A DNA stretch of 64,000 nt. Source: Gnetum montanum. Its lineage: Eukaryota; Streptophyta; Gnetopsida; Gnetales; Gnetaceae. Positions 38,700 through 50,877 of the stretch are shown one piece after another. Positions within the stretch are counted from its first letter, which is position 1. Each line of letters opens with the position of its first letter. The position numbers and the translations under genes were made by a program. The notes below the pieces were generated by a model, which was not told where the DNA came from, made no database searches, and worked only from the letters and a program-made list of their open reading frames with translations. Location of the stretch: positions 4,160-68,159 of the forward strand of contig MNCI01011403.1 of NCBI GenBank assembly GCA_015680685.1. The letters are read 5' to 3'.

Positions 38700-41270
38700 A
38701 TCTAATGATCTATAGGTAAATAAGTGGACTTCCTAGATTTGATCTTTTTGTGGGAAGATTGCCAACCTTGATCCAGTCAAAAACAATATGAGTTAGCATT
38801 ATAGTGCAAATCCTAGGTGACACTTGATTTGAAGGGCACTTGAAGGTGTTTAATGTAGAGGATGAGGATGTTGGAGATGTAAGATAATTAGTCAGACTAG
38901 ATTGTGAGGGTTGAAGAGGGCTACTAGGTTGAAAGAAAGGTATTTTTCTTAATTGATGGCTGGAAGGTTGATTACAAATGTACAGTTCTTGTAGCATTTT
39001 GTTGTTGCGGCTATGGAGGAATCTCATCCTACATGGATGGAGTAGAAGGTAACTAGGTTGAAGGTGGAGGTGTGTGCGTAGACTGATGTGAAGGATGATA
39101 GGGATATGGATATGGATTTTTCCCTCAATTAGATCGTGAATTTTTTTGATGGCACTCTAGAGGGTAATAGTGATGTTGAAATGATGTATGACTTGCAAAG
39201 CTTCTAGGGGAGACAGGTTGTTGAACATAGTACCTGTATGGATTTGGTTGCCTATAAGGGTACTACTGCCTTGGTGGTGGAATTCCCCATGATTGTGGTT
39301 GGAACAACCATTGGTATTGCTCATAAGGTTGTGAAGGAGTTCCACTTTAGTAGTAAGCTTGTTGCTACTAGTGGAATTGCCTTGGATTGCCTTGAGGATA
39401 AGACAATTGTTTAGGTGCCTACCTACATGTTAATCAAGGATTCAATTTATACACCCTAGACTCTTTTAAGTGTGACACCATAGGGAAAAAAACCTTTGGA
39501 TGTTCATATTGATAGATGTCACAATCAGTTTTATCATCAAAGTCAATTTCCACAACTTTCTCTACTGCTACAACTTTGCCCTTACCTCTTTAGTAGGCAC
39601 ATTCAGCTTCTTTTTGTCATCTATGGTTATGATCACTATTTTTCTCCTTAGATTCTTCAAAAATCTTCATGGCCATTTCAAATTTTTCATCTAAAGAGTC
39701 CCATAATTTATCAACCTTTGTCAAAATATTAGAAATAGACTTTTGGATGGGCAAGGTTTTTCTATTCACTACTTCATCAAGCAGTGACTCCTCCTCATCA
39801 TAGAATTAGACCTCTTGTTTCCTAATGGAATGATCCCTATTATAATCCTTTGCACTTTTCCTTTTTGTGGCTCATCTTCTTCTTTTGTTGCCTTCTCAAT
39901 CAATGTTTGGATCTGATGAGCTCTTAATTCAAACAATCTTCCTTGGGCATACACCCCAAGGGTTATTCTTGTTTCTGCTCTAAGCCTATCTATGATGTGG
40001 AAAAGTTTTTTCCTTTGAGAATAACCATGACTAGGGCATTGGTGTAAGAGTAAATAGTATCAATCCATGGCAACATCCAAGGGTTCATGTGCTCCCTATT
40101 TCTAGCCTTGGATTTTCCTTCTCATATTAGACACTATAGAGTACATCTAATATTTGTCATTAAATAGCTACAACATGGTACTCCATCTGTGGATAGATTC
40201 TAGCTCTAAGGACTGGTACCAACTTTTAGCTTTCTTGATGAGTGTCCTTGGGAAAACCTTGAGTTTTTTCCATTCATTCTCTATGTTCTATAGAGAACAA
40301 GCATGATGGAAAGCTTGTAGATGTGTTTACAAATTAGAGTTGTATCCTCCCTCAAATCTTGGATTATTGTTCATGTCTAAGCACTTAATTTGACTATCTT
40401 TCATATTCTTAGTTGGAATTTTAACTACCTTTGCAATGTTGAGCATACTTTGAGTCACTAATAGAGGTTCATCATCATCACTGTGTCAATGACACCAATG
40501 ATGGTTTTGGCCACCCCTTCGATCTTGCTGGCCTTCACGGCCATTATTGTCTTGTTGATCACCTTCATCACAATTATTTCCATGGCAGCTTCTATGAGAC
40601 CTATTAGATGAATAAGAATGTTTAGAATCAAATGAAGAGGATGAAGAGGAAGGTGGACCACCACTGCCACCACCACTATGGTGGCTACCATCACTCTTTT
40701 GCTTATTACAATCACCATCCTTAGATCCCTTGCTATTGTGATGCTTACCCAAGTCCCTACCTTGGCTATCGCTTTTTCCTGAATTTTATTTATGAATAGT
40801 GGATCATAGGTTTAGGTACACATCCTCATCACTAATACCAGGGGGTAGAAAATATTCATGTTAAGAACCTTCAGTAAGAGGATCCTCATTGTCATCTTGA
40901 TTTAGTAGGAACAAGGGATTAGTGTAATGCTTCCCCTTCATAGCCTCATGGAGTTTCTCTTGACGTCAATCTCATTTGCCATGTGTTTTAGTGGGATAGT
41001 AGTTTCAAGTGTCATAACTGTCCATGATGTATTCCTCATGAAGATTTACTATGCCCAATTTCTTAAGGGTTTTAAACAACATTTTGGGCATAGATCAATC
41101 AGGGGGTAAGACAATGTTTCCCTTCATATCACGTCATCACAACTGTTTGTCTTGATGTAGGATGAAGGTGAAGTTTGGCACAAACTTATCTAAATGAGTA
41201 TATATCACTTTGTACTCCTATGGGACCGATGGTTTGACATCTTCATGCTTGTGAGAAGAAAAAGACATTT
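38700..41270 (-). pseudogene. gag: At3 gag (broken)
   Basis: The capsid C-terminal motif MYAQGRLFELRAHQIQTLIE at 39769-39954 matches MYAQGQLYELQTHQVQELI of At5 gag. A histidine/serine-rich low-complexity stretch (40486-40752) and N-terminal remnants up to 41270 complete the gene. A proline/serine-rich segment at 38710-39027 links gag to the protease. Several frameshifts. Confidence 0.6.
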
Positions 41271-41403
41271 TGTAATATAAAATAAAATGTCTGTGTGCTT
41301 TTATAATTCTATGTATAGTGGGATGATATTGACCTTCAGGTCGATACAATAATATTAATAGTATTTATCTAAACCCAAATAGTGCACATTTCAATAAACA
41401 AAG

Positions 41404-41422
41404 TTCTTGACCACGATGCCAA
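41404..41422 (-). promoter_or_regulatory. At3 primer-binding site (decayed)
   Basis: The minus strand reads TTGGCATCGTGGTCAAGAA after the LTR. It keeps TGGCNNCGT of the tRNA-Asp site, but the rest is changed, so the assignment to Asp is uncertain. Confidence 0.45.
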
Positions 41423-42343
41423 TGATCAGCGATGAGGTACCCCTACACCCAACCCTACGAATCACAAAGCGTTCATGCGTGATCAAGTTGAATTCTATGG
41501 ACTTTATCATTTTTAGTGCACTAGTCCTCTAGGAAGTGAATCTTTGCCTTAAGGTCAATCATTGTCTTCCCAATTACACTTGTGATGTACATTGGTATGG
41601 TTAAGTGTAATTGAGGCATTTGATTTTTATCATTTTTTATTTTTATGGTTTTGGCACTTGAAGAAAGATAAAGTAGTTGGATTAACTAATTTAATTTAAC
41701 TAATCAACTAATGTCTAACTAGTCCTAACATAAGCATCCAGTCCCACTTTTCATACATGTCTTGAACCCACATATTTGTTGTTGGATGACCAAGCACTAC
41801 ACTACTGTGCATACCAAGCAATAATGCTATTGGGATAACCAAGTGAATACATGTTACACTCAAAGTGGTTGTACTTATGTGTGTAATCTATCTTGCTTAA
41901 TTGCTCATTAACTTAATTTCTAGAAAACATTTAATAAATAATTGGAAATATTTAAAAAATAATTGAAAACATTAAATGCATAAATAAAATATTTATTCTA
42001 TATGAAATGCTGCAAGGTTTATCAAAAAGCTTATCTTTATTACCACACACACTGTCGTGCTGAGGTACAAAAATGCTTGAATAAAGATCCATACACTCCA
42101 TAACTCTTGTTGTGGGTACTTAGGAGGAAAATTCTAACTTTCAAATGAAAAAAATGCAAGAGTTCACTACAACTACAATCGCTAATGCCATAAATGTACT
42201 GGTAGGTGTTTGTTTATAGTCAAAATTTGACACTACATAGATGGGGCCTTGTTAATGCATGATAAGATGCATCAACTAGGCCTTGTTGACAAGGCCTAGT
42301 CAACGAGGCCTCATCAACGTAGCCAACTGAAAGCAACTCATCA
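41423..42343 (-). repeat. At3 5' LTR
   Basis: Starts TGATCAGCGATGAGGTA and ends CAACTCATCA, 921 bp. The body matches the At2 LTR (for example GTTTATCA and GAATAAAGATCCA). The outer end has its own short motif, AGGCCT with ATGCAT, at 42240-42330. Confidence 0.8.
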
Positions 42344-43250
42344 CTCATACTACTCATTACTATTATTCTTCCAAGGACCATTAATCTACTACCTCATGTT
42401 CTAATTATTCTTCCTATGCTCTAGACCCACATAGTAATGCATTAAATCATCCTCTACCACCTATTCTACCACTTACAATGCAAGGTGAGTTGTCACCACA
42501 ACCTTAGTAGAAAAATGTCATCCATGTTGTTAATATGCACATGGACAATAGTTTTAGATTCCTTAAGCACAAGCCTAAAAAATATTCTTTCTTTAGGATG
42601 ATTCCTAAGCCTACACATAATGCTAATAAACAATTCTAAGCAAAAAAACACCTAAGCAATTCTAAGCAAAAAAACACCTAAAGAATTCTAAGCAAAAAAA
42701 CAATTCTTTAATGCAACTCAACTTGATTAGTAGACTTAGCTGCTAAGGTAGACAACTACTGAAACCATTGTTAAGAGAGTTATGGTCACACATGTAGTAT
42801 CTAATTGACTCAAAACAAACACTATTCCACAAAAGAAAATTGACCCTCATTGTCACTTAATCTATTTGCAAATTGCAATAAATCCATTATGCAAAGGCTT
42901 ACTAGACTTAGGTTTACATGTGAATCTCATTTGATAAGAAGTGTACAAAGCTTGAAACTTAACCCCATTAAAAATGAGAAACATTAAGTTAAAGCTTATG
43001 GATCAATCTATCATGGTGCTAGCAAGATAGATTATTTATGTTATGACCACTATTAGTATATCACCTTATCCTATGCATTTCTTTTTCATCCATGTTCTAA
43101 GCAACAAGGAAGAATTTTCAATCATCATGGGAAGAGCCTATCTAAGCTATTATTTGCCAAAAAAATAAAGGTATTCTTTTTAGCAACCATTCCATAGTTT
43201 GTTGGCATTTTCACCTACATGATAGAATAAAGGATTCCTATTAAATGGGG
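42344..43250 (+). pseudogene. Plus-strand Athila-like protease remnant
   Basis: Around 42944-43165 the plus strand reads VYKA*NLTPLKMRNIKLKL, then DQSIMVL and finally FSIIMGRAYLSYYL, which follows the At3 protease segment (MYKAWNLPPLRKSNIHLEL ... FPIIMGRAWLS). It is in the opposite orientation to At3, so it belongs to a different element that has otherwise decayed. A K/N-rich stretch repeating AATTCTAAGCAAAAAAACA lies at 42630-42700. Confidence 0.5.
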
Positions 43251-45543
43251 CTAAAGGAAAATCGAACAATTCCAACACCAAGAAAAATATTACATAGAGA
43301 TTAATCATAATATTTATAAAATTTATGCTAATGGTTTGGTGTTTTGGTATAGGTGGGATAATAAATATAAGAGGTTATCAAGGGTAGCACTTATAGGTGG
43401 TAAATCTTAGAGAGTAATACATATAGGTGGTACAAAGGGTAGTGGATAGAGTGGGGAGAAAGAGGTGAGGTGAAGGCATGATGGATGGGAGTGTTGGAAT
43501 CCAAAATAAGTGAAACATAGTTACAGCCCACAATAAATAGTCCAATTATAGCTTTATATAACTCAGAATTGCTCATTGGAATGGAACCCATGACCTAGAG
43601 CTTCCAAATCAAGTATCTTTCTAGTAGGCTAACACCTTATTATTGGGTAGGGGATATAGAGGCTATTAATTTAGTAGATATAAGGGAAATATTGGGTTTG
43701 TAGGAGCTATACATAGGTTGTTGTAATAAATAGAATAAATATGTGATAAGAAGAGGTCAAATTCTATCATATACAAGGGATGGAGGCTATTAGCCTATTA
43801 GGAGAGAGTAGTGGGTATGGTTGTTATTAGTTTCTTTCATACATGTGGTAGGTATTAAGGTTATATATTATGTGGGATTTCAACATGTGATAAAGATTTC
43901 ACAAAAAATATTAAGATTAGACATATTACCTTTAGCTCTTATTCAATTAATCATATTTTACACATGAGGTACATTGTGGTTTTGTAGTGGGTAGCATATG
44001 TTCCTAACTCTCATCTTTTAAATCACTATCTCATCTACTAAATTTTCTATTAATTTCAAACACCAAGGTATATGATAATATGAGATGAATAGTTATAATC
44101 AACTAATGTGCATTCTTTTTATTTATGATCATGTTGATATTTGACTACTAGGATGCTTAGAAACATTTTGGTTGTTGGTTATTCAAAGTAAAGAAGGGTA
44201 GGATCTTGCTACAGAAGGATCTACTTAACTAGCTTTTATGTATTATTTTTGCTAGATTTTCATCTGTTGGAAACCAAAGATTTCATGAGTCATGCATTCA
44301 AAAATGAATCTTGGAATTTCACTCAAGCTTAGGTGATTCCACAAGGGCTCAAATGTTCCAAAAATTATAAAAAACAAGCTTTTTGAGTTTAAAATATAAG
44401 AAAAAATCTAGTTTGATAAGTTGTGTTATTGCGTGTGCATCAATGTAGAGGTCTATATATGCACATATGCATTAGTGCATATTCCATTATGCATGTGTGT
44501 TAGTGCAACCTATAATCTAATACTATAAAAATAAGCTTAAAGGCCTTATTTTTCTTATTTCAAGTTCAAAACATGAAGGTAGTTTTGCCATTTGAGAACA
44601 CCTAGATCTTCCAAGAGTCATATCTTGCTTGTACAAAGTATGATTGAACATGTTCTTCCAACATTGCACACTTGGAGTTGAAAACCAGTCATGGGAGATA
44701 ATTGATGTGAAAAATTAAAAAGAAAAAGCCTAAAATTCAAGATTAGCATACAAAATAATATATTAAGTATTTAGGGATGTCAAACATGAGAAATATTACA
44801 TTTTTCAGGCTAATTTTTTACCAACTGATGCTAATCATATGGTTCAATAAGGGTAATCATGTAAAATTAGTTGATTATCAAGTCTAATCAACATATTTAT
44901 TAATCAACTATAGATGACACATAAACATAGATACAAGGAATGTGAACTAAGGCAAGGAAGAGAGAAGAGGAATAGAATCAAAGAACAACTTAAGAAATAA
45001 TCCAAAAAATAGCCCATGGAGTAGTAAGCATAATTCAGGGTCAAAGCCTTAGAACTTGAAGTTGAATTTTTCATAGAGGTTTGACAAAAAGAAGAACATG
45101 CATCCATTACATTTCAAGTGAATCTATTAGGGAGTCTAATTTAGTCCATTAGCATCAAATGAGTGCATAATGATATTTTGGTGAAATTAAACTTTTCCTC
45201 ATTTTTGAAGCTTACATCAAATGATTTTGAAGTTATGATGCAAACATATATTGATGTGGCCTATCTTAACTAATAGTAATGATTAGTATGTTACTGAGAT
45301 ATATTTTTTAGAAGAAAAGACAAGATTATTGCTAAGTAAAGATTGGGAACACTCAAATCCCATACATAGTGGAAGCCATCATCAAGACAACAAGGTTTCC
45401 TAACACTAGGTTGAATCTACCAATGATGTCCATCTACCCTAAATCCTTGTATCAATAAGAGGGTTAAGATTATATTTGACACCAACACCAAGGAGTATAA
45501 AACCTTGAGATTGTCAAAGAAGATTCTATCCATAATAGCCACT
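43251..45543. other. Unassigned DNA
   Basis: AT-rich, no gene recognised. The 67-codon ORF at 44904-45107 has no motif. tRNA-like boxes at 43565-43645 are listed separately. The tail at 45300-45540 has Athila-type wording near EKFKY-like remnants that I cannot place. Confidence 0.4.
43565..43645 (-). repeat. tRNA-like (SINE-type) element remnant
   Basis: The minus strand reads GGTGTTAGCCTACTAGAAAG, ..CTTGATTTGGAAGCTC.., then GGTCATGGGTTCCATTCC. These sit like the A box, anticodon region and B box of a tRNA-derived repeat, and match the copy at 4455-4605. Confidence 0.45.
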
Positions 45544-46494
45544 TGATGAGTAGTGGGTACCCCCTATGCCCAACCATACGAATCACAAGTGTTCATGTGA
45601 AATCCGATTGAATTCCATGGATGGAACTAGTGTAGTATCTAGATTATTAAGCATTTATTGTAGGTCACTATCTTCCCACTTGAACTAGTGGTAGCTTTAT
45701 CACATATGATTTAGTCCAAAGTGAGGCACATGATTATTGATGTTGTGCGGCTAAGGCTAAATTATATAAGAGAATGAAAATTAATTATATAATAAGCTAG
45801 CCTAAAGGAAATGAGTGTCCATTTCCAACTTATGATACATGTCCTAAACTCATGTACCCACTGCTAGGATTACCAAGTGTTATACTACTAGGTGAACCAA
45901 GCAATAACGTTGCTAGGATTACAAGCGAATACGTGTTTAAGCTTGAAATTGGTCATGCTCATTCTATTGATTAATTAACATGCATGGAAATGTAAATATT
46001 AAGGTAATTAATTGGAAAATAAATTACATTGAAAGTAAATCTATTTTAAGTTAGAGTGTTGCAATGAATATGAATCAATCTTGATCTTATTTTCATTCAT
46101 TGAATGTGTCCAAGTACAATGCCACTTGAATAAGACTCTATACAATTGACTCAAATCCACACTGCATGCACTCACCAACTATTTGCTAAGATTACAAAAT
46201 AAAATTGCAAGAGTTAAACTATGCTATTGATCAAATGGTGTCATATAGGCGGTAGGTGCTTGCATATTTTTAGGCAAATACATGCATTACGTCAATGAGG
46301 ATGCATGAACACATTTAGCTGCATCGACGATAATGTGTTAGTGGGAATAAGTTGATGCAGATGTGTCAACACATCTAAGATGCATTGCCAATTAATGCAT
46401 CAACGCGTCTTCATCCACACATATGTGTTGACACATCTATGATGCATTGATGAGGATGTGTTGATGAAGTTGCTCAACATATCAAGTCTCATCA
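45544..46494 (-). repeat. At4: solo LTR (Athila-like)
   Basis: 951 bp from TGATGAGTAGTGGG to AAGTCTCATCA, flanked by a perfect 5-bp duplication CCACT (45539-45543 and 46495-46499). No interior is present, so it is a solo LTR formed by recombination between the two LTRs of one insertion. Its outer end is rich in TGATGCA and TGTGTCAACACATC palindromes (46300-46480). Confidence 0.85.
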
Positions 46495-46574
46495 CCACTT
46501 ATCATCTTATTTGACAATGCAATTAACTAGTATGAACTTGTTCCACACCTAAGCCATGATGGTTTAAAAGGAAG

Positions 46575-47522
46575 TTGATGAGTCATGAATTTGCTGGCTG
46601 TGATATCGCTATCGTGATATCCCAGTGGCTGTGACATCGCTACTGTGATATCACAGTCGTGATATCATACGGGTTGCAATATCACGTATGCAATATTACA
46701 ACCAGGATATCATAGTCATGATATCACATCAGCCGCAATATCGCGTACGTGATATCACGTATGCGATATTGTGGCCTACCTCAATTTCTATAAATAAGAG
46801 GCAGCTTTTCTTGTTCTAGCATCTAGTTCTTAGTTCCTTAGCTAAAATCTTGTAGTTTTATCATTCCAGAGATAGAATAATTCTCAGTGTATGCCCGCAG
46901 TATGGTGATTGTAATTGTACGGCATCCTTATTCGAGTGTGACGTACTTGGACATGCACATGACCAAAAATAAAGATCGAGATTACTTCATCATTGCATCA
47001 TTCACTTAGTTTAATAATTTATTTATTTAATTTTTATTTACTACTTTCTTAGTTAATCTCTCTCACCCTTAAACTCCTATTAAACACAGAATGAGTACGA
47101 CTTGATTACGAGCATTTAAGTGTGACTACTTGGTAACCTAGTAGCGTGCCTAGGATCTGCGCTTGGTAATCCCAGTAGTAGTCATGCACAAAGTCCAAGA
47201 TGTGTACGGATAATCAAGGAATGGATGCTTATCACACTTAGGCTAGTTTAGACTCTCTCTCACCCTTTCCCTCTTAGCTTAGTTAACATTATTTTCCATT
47301 GCCTTCAGGAGTAGCATTAGATTAGGATCACATCATACACCTCACTTTGGACTAAATCATACGTGACAAAGACAATACTAGTCTAGGTGGGAAGATAGCG
47401 AACTGTGACCTAAGGCTAACTATCTAGGTGCCACAAATAGTCCATATGCGGAGTTCGACTAGAACACGATGAAAATGCTCATATTCGTATGGTTGATTGT
47501 AGGGGTACCTCACCACTCATCA
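46575..47522 (+). repeat. At5 5' LTR
   Basis: 948 bp, TGATGAGTCATG to CACTCATCA. U3 (46590-46775) is a dense cluster of GATATC, CGTATGCGATATT and TGATATCACG palindromes, followed by CTATAAATAAGAGG (TATA, 46788-46801). The rest matches At1 and, in reverse, At4. Confidence 0.85.
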
Positions 47523-47523
47523 T

Positions 47524-47541
47524 TGGCACTGTTGCTGGGGA
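47524..47541 (+). promoter_or_regulatory. At5 primer-binding site (tRNA-Asp-like)
   Basis: TGGCACTGTTGCTGGGGA lies one base after the LTR, three changes from the plant tRNA-Asp site TGGCGCCGTTGCCGGGGA. Confidence 0.75.
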
Positions 47542-47662
47542 TGGTGCTAGTTATCTAGATTACTTATATCATACAAGGTCACTATATAGGAATTAACGAT
47601 ATATCTTTTACGAAGAAACAATTATAAACATCACATACAAATTCACACACAACTTCACAACA

Positions 47663-49144
47663 ATGCCTCTCCTACCAGATTACGATAATGCCACACTTAG
47701 TTAGGAAATTCATTGGATAACCAACAAATTATATGACAATGAAGTCTGGAGTACTCAACCTTATGTAGGAATCCCTTACGTTTATGAACACCCCAATGAT
47801 ACTCAAAGACTCTCGTCATCCAACTCTAACACCTCTAGTACGGATGAGACATCCCATAGAATGAGGAGGCTCGAAAGGCCTAGGACCTTCTCAATAACTA
47901 ACAAGAACTTACTTGGGGATGATTGGAAGACTTACAAAAGTCATAACGCATTTTACAGTTCCTTCTCTTCCTCTACTCCTTCAACATCAGATTGTGACAT
48001 GGATTACTATCTTTCAAGGGATCAGTGTAGAACTAAAAATTGAGCTCACAAAGGAAATCAAGAATGCCAACATAAATGAAGGCAACATCGTCCCAACACA
48101 TGAAAGCATAACTTACCAAATGATGATGAACCCCTACTGGTCACTAAAAGCCTAAAGAAAATATAGAAGGCCATTCGAATCTCACGTAGGCATCGTAAAG
48201 AGAGTTGTCTACCTAGGCTCAATTTAAAAAACTTTGCTACATTTTCAAGAGGCTATGACTTAGATCTGCAACAACATTTACTAGCCTTCTATGATGTCTG
48301 CACATGGAACAACATTGATAACAATTGGCAACAACTCAAGCTCTTTCCTATGACACTTATTGGCCAAGCAAAAGTATGGTATAGATTGTTAAAACCAAAT
48401 TCAATACAACATTGGCCAACAATGGTAGAATTCTATAACGAAAGATATCAAACGTACGCAAGAGTGTCAACCTTGAGGAAACAAATCCAAGAGTGGAAAC
48501 AAGCACAACATGAACCCTTGGACATGGCCTTAGAAAGATATTATGCACTATTAAACAATTGTCCAGGCCATGGGTTCTCCGAGGAAAGGCTAATGTACCA
48601 TATCATTTATGGGCTTCGTGATGCAACAAGAGAAACCCTAGGGATGTATGCCCAAGGTCAACTATACGAACTACAAACCCATCAAGTCCAAGAGCTTATT
48701 AAGAGGGTAGTAAAAGAAGAAGGAGAAATGGCTAGATGGGAGAGTGTTGAAAAACATCAATAGGATCAAAATCTCAACTTAACAAAGGTCCATGATCATA
48801 AAAGGGAGAAATCAACCTATCATAAGGAGAAAGAACCATCTTTTCCAGTACAACAATCATTGGATGAAGTCGAGGCAAAGATCGATAAGATGTTGGAATG
48901 GACATATAAAAAGTATGGAGAATTTACCAACATTATTGGAGATAGAGTTTTGACAACCCAAGAAGCAGGACAAAACATTAGAAAATTAGAAAGAAGGGAT
49001 AAGGAAAATAAGAGCTCAACTGCCAATCATACGTATGAATGCAACATATGCCTATATGATCATCCCAAGGGCCAATGCCCAATATTATTACATCTACATG
49101 AGCATTCAGGAAACATGTTTCATCCAAAGTTCATACAGAGATAC
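47663..49144 (+). pseudogene. gag: At5 gag (broken, truncated)
   Basis: Capsid/nucleocapsid protein. ATG at 47663 opens MPLLPDYDNATLS, with a stop at codon 14 and a frame change near 47913-48040. The capsid core is one open piece at 48350-48763: MTLIGQAKVWYRLLKPNSI, RYQTYARVSTLRKQI, LERYYALLNNCPGHGF and IIYGLRDATRE, the standard retrotransposon gag domain. A knuckle C-x2-C-x3-H-x4-C (CNICLYDHPKGQC, about 49040-49078) follows after a charged linker (48860-49020); this spacing is typical of Athila. The gene stops at TAA (49145-49147), which is the first base of the T3 LTR, so the real C-terminus is lost. Confidence 0.8.
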
Positions 49145-50151
49145 TAAAACACCTCAAAAAATATGAGGTCATCCTGGCTTCACCAGGCCTTGCAATCCGT
49201 GCATCACTATGGCAATTCATCAGGAGGAGAACATTCTGAGTTTAGGCTGGCCAGTTTGGCAAATTTTCTTCTTTGAGCATGGACAAGATCTATGTCATCC
49301 TATCTGTCCATCAAGGTACTCAGAAATGGCACGCGGAGTTGGCAGCAACATTTGGGGTGCACAAAGAATAGTTTGGCAAGTTTTCTAAGTCATGAAACCT
49401 GCTATGCTAAGCTACGCCTTGTAGCGTAGCAAGCTTGAAAAGATGACAGCAAAACAAAGTGCTACGCTATGCTACACCACGTAGTGTAGCATGGCAACTA
49501 CTTCAATACCACTCCCCTCACCCAATTACAAGTTTTGCAACAATGTCCCTTTTCGTCAAGAAGTGGCAAACCATGTCTGCTACTACGCTACACTGAGCTA
49601 CAAGGCACAGTAAGGAGTAGAAATCCTATGGCAGGGATAGAAGGTAGCTCAAAGGGAAGAATCAGTGGAGTTTGTAAAACTTACATTGCAGGAGACAAAG
49701 TTCGCAAATCAGCAAAACTTTAGTGACTAAGGCCATCTCCTACGCTATGCTATGCTACATAGCATAGCATAGCAAGCATGTAATATGTAGCAAAACGAAC
49801 AACAAGATGCTACACCAAGCATGCTAAGTTACAAAGCACAGCAAGGCATGTAGGTGGTTGTGCAACATCAATGCACTTCACCTAATTGAACCATTGGTAT
49901 ACATTTCTGAACACTGACGGTGCAGTTATGGCATGGCAAACCCACAGTTATGGCACAACAGACTCACGGTCACAATGGTCTTACAAATCCAACCGTCACA
50001 CATGGCACATGTGACTCCAATAAGTCAACAGAAGCCCAGGGCACATGGCGTCCAAATGCCCCTTTTGGCACACCCTCGATCTTATAAATACCCCCATCAG
50101 CAACATTCAAAGGGTTTGATTCTGTTCAATTTCAAAATCTCTAAAGAAAAA

Positions 50152-50184
<33 letters not shown>

Positions 50185-50785
50185 GCAATCAAAAGAGAAT
50201 AATTCTCCCTCTGGTACATTGCAACATCAAGTATTGTAAGCTTTCTGTTTGAAGCCACAAACAGTTAGCATTTTTAGATGGCACTCCATCCTATCCCCCT
50301 TTCTACCACCTTGGTAGAATCCCTATGCTGTCGACTCTAAAGTCCACGCCCGAGCACATGAACTGCCTACTCTATACACCTTGGTTACTTTCAGGATCTC
50401 TGCACTCCATCATGCTATGCAACTAACTGTATCCATTTTGGAAGAGCAAATTTGTGCCTCCAGAGTGGTTCACCTTTCTAACTATATCCTATTCTATTTC
50501 CTGATATTGTAGCATGTTGCATTATTTCCTATTTCATTTGCTTTCAAGCATCATTTCGTTTATTTATTTTTAAGTATTACGACGTATTTCTATTTCTATT
50601 CTAAAATATATGTTGCAAAAGGCTATATTGACATTGATGTAAGTCCTTGTCTGATTGACCAGACCATTCAGGATGCCCCATATTTGCCCACACCCAGCAC
50701 GACCCTCCCACAAGTATGAGGTCAAAATTATCTTGCCTGCCAACCCCTCGGTGTTTTTCAACTATCGAAGTTTTCGGTCGCTACA
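49145..50785 (+). repeat. T3 5' LTR
   Basis: 1641 bp from TAAAACACCTC to GGTCGCTACA. The end is close to T1 (GGTCGGCACA) and T2. U3 (49380-49870) repeats CTACGCTATGCTACAC and its inverse. TATA box (CTTATAAATACCC) at 50091-50103. No second LTR is seen in the window. Confidence 0.7.
50154..50183 (+). repeat. (CT)15 microsatellite in the T3 LTR
   Basis: Pure CT dinucleotide run about 55 bp after the TATA box, so in the transcribed leader. Confidence 0.95.
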
Positions 50786-50791
50786 GTTTTC

Positions 50792-50809
50792 TAGTGCTAG
50801 AAGGAGGGC
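50792..50809 (+). promoter_or_regulatory. T3 primer-binding site
   Basis: TAGTGCTAGAAGGAGGGC, the T1 site with one G-to-A and one C-to-T change. Confidence 0.65.
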
Positions 50810-50877
50810 CTTTTGGTGCCTTTTCCACATGTCACAGTAGTTCTATGAGCCTTCTGCACCCTGATACACATAAGTGT

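Larger units (their letters stand above)
33600..42343 (-). mobile_element. At3: Athila-like element, 3' end truncated
   Basis: Minus-strand element with a 5' LTR (41423-42343), primer site, gag, protease, RT, RNase H and integrase in the same order as At2, and matching it in the spacer. Its left boundary is set only approximately; a 3' LTR was not found. All genes are broken. Confidence 0.75.
46575..49144 (+). mobile_element. At5: Athila-like element, 5' part, cut by T3
   Basis: 5' LTR (46575-47522), primer site and gag on the plus strand. The element stops abruptly at 49144/49145, where the T3 LTR begins; its pol and 3' LTR are not in the window. Confidence 0.75.
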
